This document shows, one piece after another, positions 27,352 through 36,241 of a DNA stretch of 64,000 nt; within the stretch, counting starts at the first letter, position 1, and every line of letters starts with the position of its first letter. The notes under the pieces were generated by a model. The model was given only the letters and a program-made list of their open reading frames with translations, had not been told where the DNA came from and did no database searches. The stretch spans positions 124,001 through 188,000 of the forward strand of contig NZ_JACLQU010000001.1 of NCBI RefSeq assembly GCF_016648855.1. Reading direction: 5' to 3'. Source of the stretch: Streptococcus parasanguinis. GTDB lineage: Bacteria; Bacillota; Bacilli; Lactobacillales; Streptococcaceae. Made by a program: the position numbers and the translations under genes.

Positions 27352-27441
27352 TCAGGAGCCAATCACTTTTGGAGTCCCTACGACACAAATCAGCGATTGG
27401 CTGGTTCGGTGCGGTTCGGGATGATCGTCGATTTGTATCAT
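27352..27441 (-). CDS. mgtA leader ORF, 29 residues
   Basis: ATG at 27441 preceded by AAAGGAG at six bases; stop TGA at 27354. The N-terminal part reads MIQIDDHPEPHRTS, with two Asp and alternating Pro. The second half lies in a stem (AGCCAATCGCT/AGTGATTGGCT), and the last codons (TCC TGA) carry CTCCT that can pair with the AGGAG of mgtA. It lies downstream of the riboswitch terminator, so it is made only in read-through transcripts. Recalls enterobacterial MgtL, without sequence homology. Inference: a second, translation-based control. Confidence 0.6.
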   Translation of the reverse strand: MIQIDDHPEPHRTSQSLICVVGTPKVIGS

Positions 27442-27474
27442 AGCTCTCTCCTTTCTCTTTTCTTGGTAAGGCAT

Positions 27475-27507
27475 AAAAAAGAGTCCTACCCTCGATCGGT
27501 AGGACTC
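27475..27507 (-). terminator. Riboswitch expression-platform terminator
   Basis: GAGTCCTACC/GGTAGGACTC, perfect 10-pair stem with a 7-base loop and six T on the minus strand, between the M-box and the leader ORF. Confidence 0.9.
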
Positions 27508-27534
27508 ATGAAACTCGTCATTTATTTTTCAATC

Positions 27535-27695
27535 AAAACTCTCAAAAAACTGACCGTCCAAGCTTTAGCTCCACAAGGCAATGAAATGAACTTAGTCTTG
27601 ACCTTTGCGATCAGAACTGTTGACCAACGAGTAGTGTCTCCACTGCTTTGCGGTAGTCATCCGTATCCTTGTGGTAGCCTCACCTACCGTATTTC
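27535..27695 (-). ncRNA. M-box (ykoK) magnesium riboswitch
   Basis: The minus strand carries GGTAGGTGAGGCTACC (27673-27688), the core GACTACCGCAAAGCAGTGG, GGTCAACAG, and GAGCTAAAGCT in the same order as the B. subtilis M-box. A terminator follows. High Mg2+ would favour termination ahead of mgtA. Confidence 0.9.
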
Positions 27696-27701
27696 GAGTA
27701 T

Positions 27702-27730
27702 ATTGTACTCCTTCACTTACAGAAAGTCAA
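27702..27730 (-). promoter_or_regulatory. Promoter of the mgtA leader
   Basis: Minus strand: -35 TTGACT (27725-27730), 17-base spacer, -10 TACAAT (27702-27707), just past the lcd stop. Confidence 0.8.
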
Positions 27731-27733
27731 CAC

Positions 27734-28897
27734 TTATTTGTGAAAAGTTTCCACCAAGCGTTTGGTGATTTCTTCAATGAGGGTGAAGGGAGCTGCCACA
27801 TTGAGGCGGGCATGCAAGGTTCCTTCTTTTCCGAAATCTGTTCCACGGTTCAAAATCAATTTGGCTTGGTCATGGATTTTAGCATGCAGCTCATCATCGG
27901 TATAAGGATAGGCTGAAAAGTCCAACCAAAGAAGATAGGTTCCTTGGGGCTTCATGACACGGATTTTGGTCTTTTCATGCAATTCATCTACGACATAGTC
28001 AATGTGTTTTTCAAAGACTTGCTTGAGCTCTGTCAACCAAGGTTTACCATGGCGATAAGCCGCTTCTGTCGCAATATAGCCCAAGCCTGAGATTTCATGT
28101 TGGTTATTAGCCAATTGCCGTTGTTTAAAAGCCGTACGAAGCTTTGGATTTTCAATGACCACATAGGAATTTTTTGTTCCTGCAATATTGAAAGTCTTGG
28201 TTGCACTGGTTAAGATCAAACTGAAGTCTTTAAAGCTTGGATCAACCGTGTTAAAGCTGGTATGACGGTGGCCAAACAAGGCCAAATCTTGGTGGATCTC
28301 ATCTGAAACGAGAAGGACACCATGTTTTTGACAGAGGTGGCCGATTTTTTCCAAGACTTCACGATCCCATACACGGCCTCCAGGGTTGTGCGGATTACAC
28401 AAAACATAGAGTTTCACCTCTTGCTCCACAATGTCTTTTTCCAGCTGATCAAAATCAATTTGGAAAAGACCATCCTTTTCAACTAATGAATTTTCGATCA
28501 ATTTTCGACGATTGAGTTTGACACTTCTGGCAAATGGAGGATAGACCGGCGTATTGATTAAGACAGCATCCCCTTCCTTAGTAAAGGCTTGAATAGCTGT
28601 TGAAATAGCCGGAACAACACCTTCGATAAAGACGACAGCTTCCTTGTCAAAGGAATAGCCATGCTCTTCTTTTTCCCAATCAAGGATAGACTGGTAGAGG
28701 CTATCCGATGCATAGGTGTAGCCATAGACCATTTGGTCTGCATAGCCGATCACCGCTTCTCGTACTTCTGGAATGACATTAAAATCCATGTCCGCGATCC
28801 AAGCTGGAATGATTTCTGGATCTGTCTCAGTTTCTTTCCACTTGTAGGTATGGTGGGTCAAGCGATTCGGTAAAGTCGTGAAATCATATTTGGTCAT
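27734..28897 (-). CDS. lcd: PLP-dependent C-S lyase (MalY/PatB family)
   Basis: 387 residues, fold type I aminotransferase-like. The PLP lysine is in SATKTFNIAG near residue 233, with NPHNPGG near 172 and SDEIHQDL near 202. In oral streptococci this enzyme splits L-cysteine or cystathionine to pyruvate, ammonia and H2S or homocysteine. One base after metB and surely co-transcribed. The lcd name follows streptococcal usage; patB/malY are alternatives. Confidence 0.9.
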   Translation of the reverse strand: MTKYDFTTLPNRLTHHTYKWKETETDPEIIPAWIADMDFNVIPEVREAVIGYADQMVYGYTYASDSLYQSILDWEKEEHGYSFDKEAVVFIEGVVPAISTAIQAFTKEGDAVLINTPVYPPFARSVKLNRRKLIENSLVEKDGLFQIDFDQLEKDIVEQEVKLYVLCNPHNPGGRVWDREVLEKIGHLCQKHGVLLVSDEIHQDLALFGHRHTSFNTVDPSFKDFSLILTSATKTFNIAGTKNSYVVIENPKLRTAFKQRQLANNQHEISGLGYIATEAAYRHGKPWLTELKQVFEKHIDYVVDELHEKTKIRVMKPQGTYLLWLDFSAYPYTDDELHAKIHDQAKLILNRGTDFGKEGTLHARLNVAAPFTLIEEITKRLVETFHK

Positions 28898-28898
28898 C

Positions 28899-29996
28899 TT
28901 AAGCCTCCAATGCTTGTTTCAAATCTTCAATCAAATCATCCGCATCTTCGATTCCGATGGACAACCGAAGAAGATCATCTGTCAAACCGTATGAATGGCG
29001 AACTTCTGCAGGAATGTCCGCATGGGTTTGAGTGGTAGGATAAGTGATCAAACTTTCAACTCCGCCAAGACTTTCAGCAAAGGTAAAGACTTGAAGGGAA
29101 TTCAACAAGTTAGGAATTTTTTTCTCATCTTGAATTTTAAAGGAGACCATTCCACCTTTTCCGGTGTAGAGGACTTCTTTGACCTGAGGGGAGGTTTTCA
29201 AAAACTCGACCACCTTGCGAGCATTCTCTGTGGAGCGCTCCATCCGAATAGAAAGTGTCTTGAGACCACGGATCAACAGATAGCTGTCAAATGGGGAAAG
29301 AACAGCACCTGTCGTATTCAAGTTGTAAAAGAGTTTGTCATACAAGTCTGCCTCATTTGTCACGACAACACCAGCCAAGACATCGTTGTGACCAGCTAGG
29401 TACTTAGTTGCTGAATGAAGAACAATATCCGCTCCCTCTTCAATCGGACGTTGATAGATCGGGCTATAGAAGGTATTGTCCACCACGACTTTGGCACCTT
29501 TTGCATGGGCCAATTTAGCTAAATGAGCAATATCAAATTCCAACATCAATGGATTGGTTGGTGTTTCAATATAGAGGACATCCACCGGATCATTATCTAG
29601 ATGGTGGATCAGTTCTTCTCCTGTATTGGCATAGGTGAAAGAGAAACGACCTTCTTGCTCTTGTTGGTTAAACCAGCGGAAAGAACCGCCATAAAGGTCA
29701 CGAACGGCTAAGACTTTTGAACCAACAGGGAAAATGCTAAAAGCAAGCACGATGGCTGACATTCCAGAGCTTGTCGCCAAAGCATAGTCTGCACTTTCGA
29801 TAGCCGCCAAAGTCTTCTCAGCTGTTGCGCGTGTTGGATTTTTCGTACGGGTATAGTCAAAACCTGTAGACTGACCAAATTCTGGGTGCTGGTAAGTCGT
29901 AGAGAAATGCAAAGGAGTCGTCAAAGCTCCCGTTGCTTGATCCGACTTGATTCCTGCCTGTGCCAAGATAGTATTGATATTGCGTTTTTTACTCAT
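28899..29996 (-). CDS. metB: Cystathionine gamma-synthase/beta-lyase family enzyme
   Basis: 365 residues, Cys/Met metabolism PLP enzyme. The PLP lysine lies in HSATKYLAGHNDVLAG near residue 195; the N-terminal TTPLHFSTTYQHP and DYTRTKNPTR are family hallmarks. Whether it is a synthase or a lyase cannot be decided by eye. First gene of the metB-lcd unit behind a perfect MET-box. Confidence 0.88.
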   Translation of the reverse strand: MSKKRNINTILAQAGIKSDQATGALTTPLHFSTTYQHPEFGQSTGFDYTRTKNPTRATAEKTLAAIESADYALATSSGMSAIVLAFSIFPVGSKVLAVRDLYGGSFRWFNQQEQEGRFSFTYANTGEELIHHLDNDPVDVLYIETPTNPLMLEFDIAHLAKLAHAKGAKVVVDNTFYSPIYQRPIEEGADIVLHSATKYLAGHNDVLAGVVVTNEADLYDKLFYNLNTTGAVLSPFDSYLLIRGLKTLSIRMERSTENARKVVEFLKTSPQVKEVLYTGKGGMVSFKIQDEKKIPNLLNSLQVFTFAESLGGVESLITYPTTQTHADIPAEVRHSYGLTDDLLRLSIGIEDADDLIEDLKQALEA

Positions 29997-30083
29997 ATTG
30001 CCCTCCGATAAACATTCAATCTAACTGCTTACTATTTTATCACTATTATGAGGAGAGCGGTTTTCCCATTTTCAAGACCTAGC

Positions 30084-30100
30084 TATAGTTTCAAACTATA
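30084..30100 (-). promoter_or_regulatory. MET-box (MetR/MtaR operator) upstream of metB-lcd
   Basis: TATAGTTTGAAACTATA on the minus strand is a perfect palindrome with a 3-base centre and matches the streptococcal MET-box consensus TATAGTTtnaAACTATA exactly. It lies about 87 bases before metB, upstream of a TTGAAA-like -35, suitable for LysR-type activation. Confidence 0.85.
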
Positions 30101-30101
30101 A

Positions 30102-30130
30102 GAAAAGGCTGGGCACTTTTTACCCAACCT
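30102..30130 (-). terminator. Terminator of the flippase gene
   Basis: AGGTTGGG/CCCAGCCT stem with TTTTCTT tail on the minus strand. Confidence 0.7.
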
Positions 30131-30135
30131 CTGAT

Positions 30136-31764
30136 TTATTTAATCCGAAATTTTTGTCTGAGACGTGTAGCTTGACCTCCGATAAAGCGGTCAAAATACC
30201 GTAGCCATAATCCTAAGGCTCCATATATAGCAACTCCTAATCCGCCAATGACGACGATATAAATCATGCTCGATACACGGCCATTTGGTGGGAAAATCCA
30301 GCCCAAAATCAAACCAGCGATCAAGACTCCAAGTAGCATCACCACAGTCAGGATAGAACCAAGCAAGGTCCGCTTAAAGACGATGGTGCGATTAAACTGA
30401 GTGATGGTTTGGATCTCCCGATACATGAGAACGATTGGCACCATTAAGGCAATGGTCGTTGACAGAAGCGGCCCATAAGAACGAAAGACCAAAATAAATG
30501 GAATCTGTAGGACCAATTTCACCACTACCCCATAAAGGAAGTAGCGAATGGCCTTGCGATTTTGAAAGAGGGCTTGAATCATTGGCGATAAGACCGTGTA
30601 AAGACCGAGAATTACGGTCTGCAACATCGCTACGATGAAAAGTCCTAAGGCCAAGCCATCTGGTTGCCCGTAGAAAACCGTATAAAGTGGTTTTGCGACT
30701 GCTACTGCACCAAAGGTGGCTGGAAGCAAGAAAGCTAGCAACATGGTCAAGTTATCCTGTACGAGCTTTCCAGCCGCTTTTAGGTCCCCCTTGACATAAT
30801 TCTCTGTCAACAGAGGAATCCCGACTCCTCCAATCGAAGTCGCTACCGCAATCAAGATCATGGTAATTTTGTTTGGATTAGCAGAGAAATAACTAAACAT
30901 GACCAAGAGCTGCTTTTGACTATAGTCTGTGAACCAAGACATGACATTGATAAAGGTCATCTGGTCAACAATTTGGAAAAGCTGAATCGCGGAACCTGTG
31001 ATGATAAAAGGAATAGCCTCACGAATCGTATCAATCAAGAGAGCCCGAGTATCAATCCCTTCACTTCCCTCTTGCTTTCTAAAAATAGAGGAGAGCAAGC
31101 CTGTCTTTGCAAGGTAATAAAAGAGCACCAGAAGGCTCGCTCCCATACCAATAAAGGCAGCAAAGGTCGACTGCGTAACAGCTTGCACATAATCACCTGA
31201 GCCAATCTTCATAATGAAGAAGGTCGTGAGCAACATCCAGATGACCCGGATCACTTGTTCAGCGATCTGGCTAATGGCGTAAGGCTTCATGTTGTTAAAA
31301 CCTTGGAAAAATCCCCGGATGACACTCATCGAAGGAAAGATCAAGACAGCCCAAGAAAGGCTCTGCATGATCGGAATCAACTCTTTTCCCCCACCTGAAA
31401 GACTAGCAAAGACAGGAGACAACAGGTACATGAGAATGGCAAATCCAAGGCCTAGAATTCCCATAAATTTCAAGAAGCCCCGAATCAAAGCAAAGCTATG
31501 ATCCGCTTGGTCCCGGGTATTGTATTTGGCTACTTGCTTAGCAACAGCTACGGGTACTCCGGCTGTCGAAATCAAGAGAAACCAAGCATAGATATTGTAG
31601 CCCATTGTAAAAAGACCATTGGCTTGTGGACCATATTTTCCCATCCAAATATACCAAGGAATAATATAAGCGGCTCCTAGCAAACGGCTGATAAAGTTGC
31701 TGGCTGTCATCCAGGCAGTCCCGCGTAGCATCTGGGCTTGCTGGTCATTTTGTTCGTGACTCAT
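30136..31764 (-). CDS. ytgP: MurJ-like flippase YtgP (MOP superfamily)
   Basis: 542 residues, about 14 membrane helices, polysaccharide biosynthesis/MOP fold. N-terminal LRGTAWMTASNFISRLLGAAYIIPWY is the hallmark of the YtgP/MurJ group that flips lipid II or related intermediates. ATG 31764 has GAGGA nearby and the expected start. Divergent from murE, so two peptidoglycan genes share one intergenic region. Confidence 0.9.
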   Translation of the reverse strand: MSHEQNDQQAQMLRGTAWMTASNFISRLLGAAYIIPWYIWMGKYGPQANGLFTMGYNIYAWFLLISTAGVPVAVAKQVAKYNTRDQADHSFALIRGFLKFMGILGLGFAILMYLLSPVFASLSGGGKELIPIMQSLSWAVLIFPSMSVIRGFFQGFNNMKPYAISQIAEQVIRVIWMLLTTFFIMKIGSGDYVQAVTQSTFAAFIGMGASLLVLFYYLAKTGLLSSIFRKQEGSEGIDTRALLIDTIREAIPFIITGSAIQLFQIVDQMTFINVMSWFTDYSQKQLLVMFSYFSANPNKITMILIAVATSIGGVGIPLLTENYVKGDLKAAGKLVQDNLTMLLAFLLPATFGAVAVAKPLYTVFYGQPDGLALGLFIVAMLQTVILGLYTVLSPMIQALFQNRKAIRYFLYGVVVKLVLQIPFILVFRSYGPLLSTTIALMVPIVLMYREIQTITQFNRTIVFKRTLLGSILTVVMLLGVLIAGLILGWIFPPNGRVSSMIYIVVIGGLGVAIYGALGLWLRYFDRFIGGQATRLRQKFRIK

Positions 31765-31794
31765 TGGTGTCCTCTTTCGTTTCTTCTTCTCTTC

Positions 31795-31845
31795 ATTATA
31801 AACTTTTCCATGACACTTGTAAAATAGGGACTTTAGGTTTACAAT
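31795..31845. promoter_or_regulatory. Divergent promoters for ytgP and murE
   Basis: Plus strand (murE): -35 TTGTAA (31817-31822), 17 bases, -10 TACAAT (31840-31845), placing the transcript start at or next to the murE ATG. Minus strand (ytgP): -10 TATAAT (31795-31800) with a weak TTACAA -35 at 16 bases. The two -35 regions overlap. Confidence 0.65.
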
Positions 31846-31851
31846 AGTTTT

Positions 31852-33297
31852 ATGATTACAATTGAACAAACCCTCAACATTTTAAAACATGACCAAAATT
31901 TCCGAGAAATTCTAGTAAATGGTGAATATTACTACCATCTAGAAGGAACAAGTTTTGATGCTATTAGCTATGATAGCCGGAAGGTTTCTGCTAGCACCCT
32001 CTTTTTTGTCAAAGGGGCCAACTTCAAAAAAGAATACCTGGAACAGGCTATTTCTAATGGACTCGGCTTTTATGTCTCTGAAAAAGATTATGAAGTTGGT
32101 ATTCCTGCCATCCTCGTCAATGATATCAAACAGGCCATGAGCTTAATTGCCATGGAGTTTTATGGGCACCCTGAGAAACAATTAAAACTATTGGCCTTCA
32201 CAGGGACTAAGGGAAAGACAACCGCGGCCTATTTTGCTTACCATATTTTGGAACAAAGTCACCGACCAGCTATGCTGTCGACCATGAATACTACACTGGA
32301 TGGTAAAAACTTCTTTAAATCGACCCTGACAACGCCAGAGAGCTTGGATCTTTTTGCCATGATGGCTGAGGCAGTAACGAATGATCGGACCCACCTTATT
32401 ATGGAAGTCTCCAGTCAAGCTTATCTGGTGAAGCGGGTTTACGGTCTGACCTTTGACGTCGGTGTTTTTCTCAACATCAGTCCAGACCATATTGGACCGA
32501 TTGAACACCCAACTTTTGAGGATTATTTCTACCACAAACGTCTCCTCATGAAGAATAGCCAAGCCGTAGTCATCAATAGCGATATGGATCATTTCCAAGT
32601 TTTAGCGGACCAAGTCGCGAACCAAGACCACGATTTTTATGGAAGCCAGTCTGAGAATCAAATTGAAAACTCCAAAGCTTTCAGCTTCTCAGCCACTGGT
32701 AAATTAGCTGGAAACTATGATATCCAACTGATTGGTCACTTCAACCAAGAAAATGCTGTAGCAGCAGGTCTTGCCTGTCTTCGTCTAGGTGCGAGCCTTG
32801 AGGATATTCAAAAAGGGATTGCTAAGACGCGCGTTCCTGGCCGAATGGAAGTCTTGACTCAGAAAAACGGCGCTAAGGTCTTCATCGACTACGCCCATAA
32901 TGGAGATAGCTTAAAAAAACTGCTCTCAGTTGTCGAAACCCATCAAACGGGGACGATTTCACTGGTCCTTGGATCAACTGGGAATAAAGGAGAGAGCCGC
33001 CGCAAGGACTTTGGCTTACTCTTGGAAGACCATCCTGAGATCCAAGTCTTCCTCACAGCGGATGATCCCAACTATGAAGATCCTTTGGCTATCGCTGAAG
33101 AGATTAGTAGTTATATCACGCGACCTGTCGAAAAAATCGCAGATCGCGAGCAAGCCATTCAACTGGCTATGGCGACAACCAGCAAGCCTGAAGATGCCGT
33201 CATTATCGCTGGAAAAGGAGCAGACTGCTACCAAATCGTCAATGGCGTAAAAGAAGAGTATCCAGGTGACGCCGCCATCGCTGAACGTTATCTATAA
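31852..33297 (+). CDS. murE: UDP-MurNAc-L-Ala-D-Glu--L-lysine ligase
   Basis: 481 residues. Adds L-Lys to the peptidoglycan stem peptide. ATP site TGTKGKTT near residue 118, [17 protein letters not shown] in the middle domain, and DDPN near 403, the lysine-specifying version of the DAP-type DNPR motif. No Shine-Dalgarno is visible before ATG 31852, and the promoter -10 ends six bases upstream, so the mRNA may be leaderless. Length and N-terminus match streptococcal MurE. Confidence 0.97.
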   Translation: MITIEQTLNILKHDQNFREILVNGEYYYHLEGTSFDAISYDSRKVSASTLFFVKGANFKKEYLEQAISNGLGFYVSEKDYEVGIPAILVNDIKQAMSLIAMEFYGHPEKQLKLLAFTGTKGKTTAAYFAYHILEQSHRPAMLSTMNTTLDGKNFFKSTLTTPESLDLFAMMAEAVTNDRTHLIMEVSSQAYLVKRVYGLTFDVGVFLNISPDHIGPIEHPTFEDYFYHKRLLMKNSQAVVINSDMDHFQVLADQVANQDHDFYGSQSENQIENSKAFSFSATGKLAGNYDIQLIGHFNQENAVAAGLACLRLGASLEDIQKGIAKTRVPGRMEVLTQKNGAKVFIDYAHNGDSLKKLLSVVETHQTGTISLVLGSTGNKGESRRKDFGLLLEDHPEIQVFLTADDPNYEDPLAIAEEISSYITRPVEKIADREQAIQLAMATTSKPEDAVIIAGKGADCYQIVNGVKEEYPGDAAIAERYL

Positions 33298-33300
33298 TCA

Positions 33301-33337
33301 AAAAAAACAAGGCTAGGAAGTTTTCCTAGCCTCTTTC
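33301..33337 (+). terminator. Bidirectional terminator between murE and DUF1803 gene
   Basis: AGGCTAGGAA/TTCCTAGCCT perfect stem with GTT loop; T-rich on the plus side, A7 on the other. Confidence 0.85.
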
Positions 33338-33987
33338 TATTGTTTGATAAACATCAGTCTTTCCTTATCCAAGTCCACTGCTAATTCATATTTGCCTTCA
33401 TCATTTTTGCGGATATAACCTAAGACTTCTAAACTATCGACAAAGATGTCCTTGCGCTTTTGCTGGACTTCTTCTTTTTTGAGAAATTTGAGCAAAAAGC
33501 TGGTCATATACTTAAGAGCATACTCAGGATTGACATCTCCCAAGATGGCATAGAGCTTTTCTTGCTCCTCCGTCAATGGGTATTGGTGAGCTACCTTATA
33601 AAAGTAATTGGAAAGGGCCTGTGCATGTCGCGCAAAGTCCGTCTCCTCTATGAGAATCGCTGCATTGGTCGTGTTGCGGAGTTCCGTTTGGAAGACCTTG
33701 GCTTTTAATTCTTGATAAACTGCACTGTCCTCTCGAACAAAGACCTCCTGATCCAAGTCAACAAGATCAGCTGACTTCAAGAAGGGCAGGTTGAGGGTGT
33801 AGCGTTTATTTTCTCGAAGGATGAAGCCCGCTTTGATATACTCCTCCATCAGCTTATCCACTGGTTGATCTGGAAATTGGGCCTTGATTTGCCGCAGGAT
33901 CACATCGTCATGCTGATCCAAAAAGTTGATCAAGTCCTTGAAAAATGGCTGACGTGTCAAACGTGTAGGATTAATGATTGTAATCAT
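33337..33987 (-). CDS. DUF1803 family protein
   Basis: 216 residues, soluble and charged, with an N-terminal winged-helix-like segment (about 20-70, VDKLMEEYIKAGFILREN) and a helical remainder. Family known mainly from streptococci, function unknown. Convergent with murE, as in pneumococcus. Confidence 0.8.
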   Translation of the reverse strand: MITIINPTRLTRQPFFKDLINFLDQHDDVILRQIKAQFPDQPVDKLMEEYIKAGFILRENKRYTLNLPFLKSADLVDLDQEVFVREDSAVYQELKAKVFQTELRNTTNAAILIEETDFARHAQALSNYFYKVAHQYPLTEEQEKLYAILGDVNPEYALKYMTSFLLKFLKKEEVQQKRKDIFVDSLEVLGYIRKNDEGKYELAVDLDKERLMFIKQ

Positions 33988-34177
33988 AAATAGGTCTCGT
34001 TTACTGTTTTATCGGTTCGTTCTTATTGTAACATAAAAATTAGTTTAAGCGAAATCAATACCAAAGGACAAAATCTTCAATTTATGGATAGGCAGGCAAG
34101 AGGGGAAAATAAGGCAATAAAAGAACTTAGTCTTTTCAATCCAAGTTTACTGTAGAAGCCCCATAAGTTATTCCAAC

Positions 34178-34756
34178 TCATTTCATTTCTATTATTTTAA
34201 AAGAAATAAAATCAGTCAGTAGTTGCTTAATGCGTTCTGGACATTCTTCATTGTCCCTACTGTAGATACTCACTAAGCCATGTAAAAAAATAAAGATTCC
34301 ACTACGAATATTTAGCGCTTCTGCATCAGATAAGTCTTTCGGTAAAAAGACATCAATAGCTTCTTCCAACAAACGATAACTTTTCATTCTCAATTGCATC
34401 AACGGTTGCGAACAATCGCCTGAATCTTCATGCTCTCCACGGTAAAAAATCAATAATTCATAAATATTACGTTCTCTAAACCCAAAATCCACGTATACTT
34501 GACAGATTTGAAGCAGACGTTCCTTATCATTCTGCTTGGAATGACTGATTTCTAAGCAAGTATGATAGAGATGAGTTAACGGTTTTTCCGCTACTGCATA
34601 TAATATATCCTCTTTCTTTTTAAAATACTGATAAATAGCTGTATGTGAACATCCTGCAGCTTGAGCAATCTGCCTGATTCCTACTTTTTGCTGAGATTCT
34701 GTCCGGAAAAGTTCTTCGGCTGCCCTGATAATTCTAGATCTTGTATCCTTTGCCAT
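34178..34756 (-). CDS. TetR family transcriptional regulator
   Basis: 192 residues. N-terminal TetR HTH at about 8-55 (IRQIAQAAGCSHTAIYQYFKKKEDIL), then a ligand-binding helical domain. Overlaps the MBL gene end by one base, so it is co-expressed with it and likely represses the operon through the palindrome at 35484-35508. The effector is unknown. The 190 bases on its 3' side hold no clear feature. Confidence 0.92.
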   Translation of the reverse strand: MAKDTRSRIIRAAEELFRTESQQKVGIRQIAQAAGCSHTAIYQYFKKKEDILYAVAEKPLTHLYHTCLEISHSKQNDKERLLQICQVYVDFGFRERNIYELLIFYRGEHEDSGDCSQPLMQLRMKSYRLLEEAIDVFLPKDLSDAEALNIRSGIFIFLHGLVSIYSRDNEECPERIKQLLTDFISFKIIEMK

Positions 34757-35457
34757 TACAAACTCCCTTTAAACCCATCCGATGCCTCAAAATCTCGTAC
34801 TGCATCTTTTACCTCACTACCATGACAAACACTAACAAGTGCCTGCGAATATCTCTTGATAATTCTTTCTCCACTAGCTAAAGCTTGTCTCATATCTGCT
34901 GTATATCCTTTCATTGGTGGACGCAACTTTCCATTTCTCGTAGCTGTAAAAAGGTCTCCAGCAATTAAAACTTGATCCTCTTCATGGTAATAAACAACAT
35001 GACCAGGGGAATGACCAGGAGAAAATAGGGGTTTTAATCCTGCCCTACTTAACAAGTCTTGACCCTCTTGACTTTCAACAGTTATAAAAGTAACCGGGTC
35101 AAAAATGACTTTTTCTTTCTCTTTTCTATTAGGAAAAGGTTCTTTGCCTGAAATATAGGGGAATTCCTTCTCACTGATTAAAGTCGGGATGTTCCCAAAG
35201 TGCTGTCTAAGATAGGGCAAACCTTTGATATGATCTGGATGTCCATGGGTCAGAAAAATTGCTTCAATTTTTTGTGGGAGTAAAAACTGGGCAGCGTACT
35301 TCTCCATTCCTCGCATTCCCGTATCAATCACATAAAAGCGACCAGATGATTCAACTAGCCATATGCTGACAACAAAAATGCCCAATTCGGACTCAAACTT
35401 TTTTATATGTGGACTGATTTGTTTTGTACGTGTTAATAAACGATACAAGAAAGACAT
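34756..35457 (-). CDS. Metallo-beta-lactamase fold hydrolase
   Basis: 233 residues. Zinc ligands in THGHPDHIKG near residue 71, a His near GHSPGHVVYY, and an Asp in AGDLF; C-terminal His in SVCHGSEV. A generic glyoxalase II/quorum-lactonase-like hydrolase; substrate unknown. Strong SD (AAAGGAGG) and a TetR-type operator upstream. Possibly a small detoxification unit with the TetR protein. Confidence 0.88.
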   Translation of the reverse strand: MSFLYRLLTRTKQISPHIKKFESELGIFVVSIWLVESSGRFYVIDTGMRGMEKYAAQFLLPQKIEAIFLTHGHPDHIKGLPYLRQHFGNIPTLISEKEFPYISGKEPFPNRKEKEKVIFDPVTFITVESQEGQDLLSRAGLKPLFSPGHSPGHVVYYHEEDQVLIAGDLFTATRNGKLRPPMKGYTADMRQALASGERIIKRYSQALVSVCHGSEVKDAVRDFEASDGFKGSL

Positions 35458-35483
35458 ATTTACTTCCTCCTTTGATTTCCAGC

Positions 35484-35539
35484 AAAAACTAACCAGTGGT
35501 TAGTTTTTTTGTGAAGTATATCATATTTTATCTGTCTAA
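35484..35539 (-). promoter_or_regulatory. Promoter and TetR-type operator of the MBL-tetR operon
   Basis: Minus strand: -35 TTGTTT, 17 bases, -10 TATACT (about 35516-35521), then an AACTAACC-ACT-GGTTAGTT palindrome (35487-35505, extended by A/T pairs to 35484-35508) covering the start site, 27 bases before the MBL start. Ideal position for repression. Confidence 0.8.
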
Positions 35540-35564
35540 ACAAGAAACATCCAGAGGATATTAG

Positions 35565-35592
35565 AAAAAAATACAACTTTTACAAGTTGTAT
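35565..35592 (-). terminator. Terminator of the 35666-36178 gene
   Basis: ATACAACTT/AAGTTGTAT perfect stem followed by seven T on the minus strand. Confidence 0.85.
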
Positions 35593-35665
35593 TCGAACGT
35601 AGAACATATTTTTCTTTAGTTTGATGCAACTCTTATAAACTGTATCAAAGATTCAGATTGTTGTT

Positions 35666-36178
35666 TCATGAATCCAAATCATCCAAATACCTTTCTTTAA
35701 ACTGTAGCTGTGGTGATTGGGCTAACTGACTCGGGTTGGTCCCGGGCTGATCTAAAGGAACCGCTAGACCAAGCTCTCTGTAGTAATCTTCCCAAAACGA
35801 ACTAATCTCTTGTTCCTCATCTCCAAACTTCATGGGAATGGTTTCAAAAATAGGAAGTAGTTCAGCAATGAACTGGGAACAATAGAAACCAGCTCCATCT
35901 GGATAAAAGGAAGCATTGTAGGGAGCCCCTAAAAGGTTTTCTGCCCGCTTTTTGACCTCTGGACAATCAATCTGCGCATAGCGATAAAGGTCATAGACTT
36001 TTCCAGCTTCAAAGAAATCCTCAGGGGCTTGGGAAAGGACGCCACCTTCTACCGTGGCATGATAAATGAAACCGTCCAAAAAGATAGCCACATGGCTATA
36101 GTTGCCAGTAGATACCTGGATGGCCTGCCCCATTTCCGTATCTTCTCTCACAAAAATCAAATCGCCCGTCTCTAACAT
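35666..36178 (-). CDS. YiiX/NlpC-P60-like cysteine hydrolase
   Basis: 170 residues with the permuted papain-like fold of the YiiX/YebB group. The catalytic His is in YSHVAIFL near residue 29 and the Cys in FYCSQFIAEL near 119. No signal peptide, so cytoplasmic. Substrate (lipid, peptide or ester) unknown. Own terminator; ppaC upstream has its own too. Confidence 0.82.
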   Translation of the reverse strand: MLETGDLIFVREDTEMGQAIQVSTGNYSHVAIFLDGFIYHATVEGGVLSQAPEDFFEAGKVYDLYRYAQIDCPEVKKRAENLLGAPYNASFYPDGAGFYCSQFIAELLPIFETIPMKFGDEEQEISSFWEDYYRELGLAVPLDQPGTNPSQLAQSPQLQFKERYLDDLDS

Positions 36179-36192
36179 GATCTTCTCCTAGC

Positions 36193-36217
36193 AAAAAAGG
36201 AGCCGAAACTCCTTTTT
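36193..36217 (-). terminator. Terminator of ppaC
   Basis: AAAAAGGAG/CTCCTTTTT hairpin with T-run on both strands. Confidence 0.8.
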
Positions 36218-36241
36218 AATAATGGGTTTCCCCATTTATCA

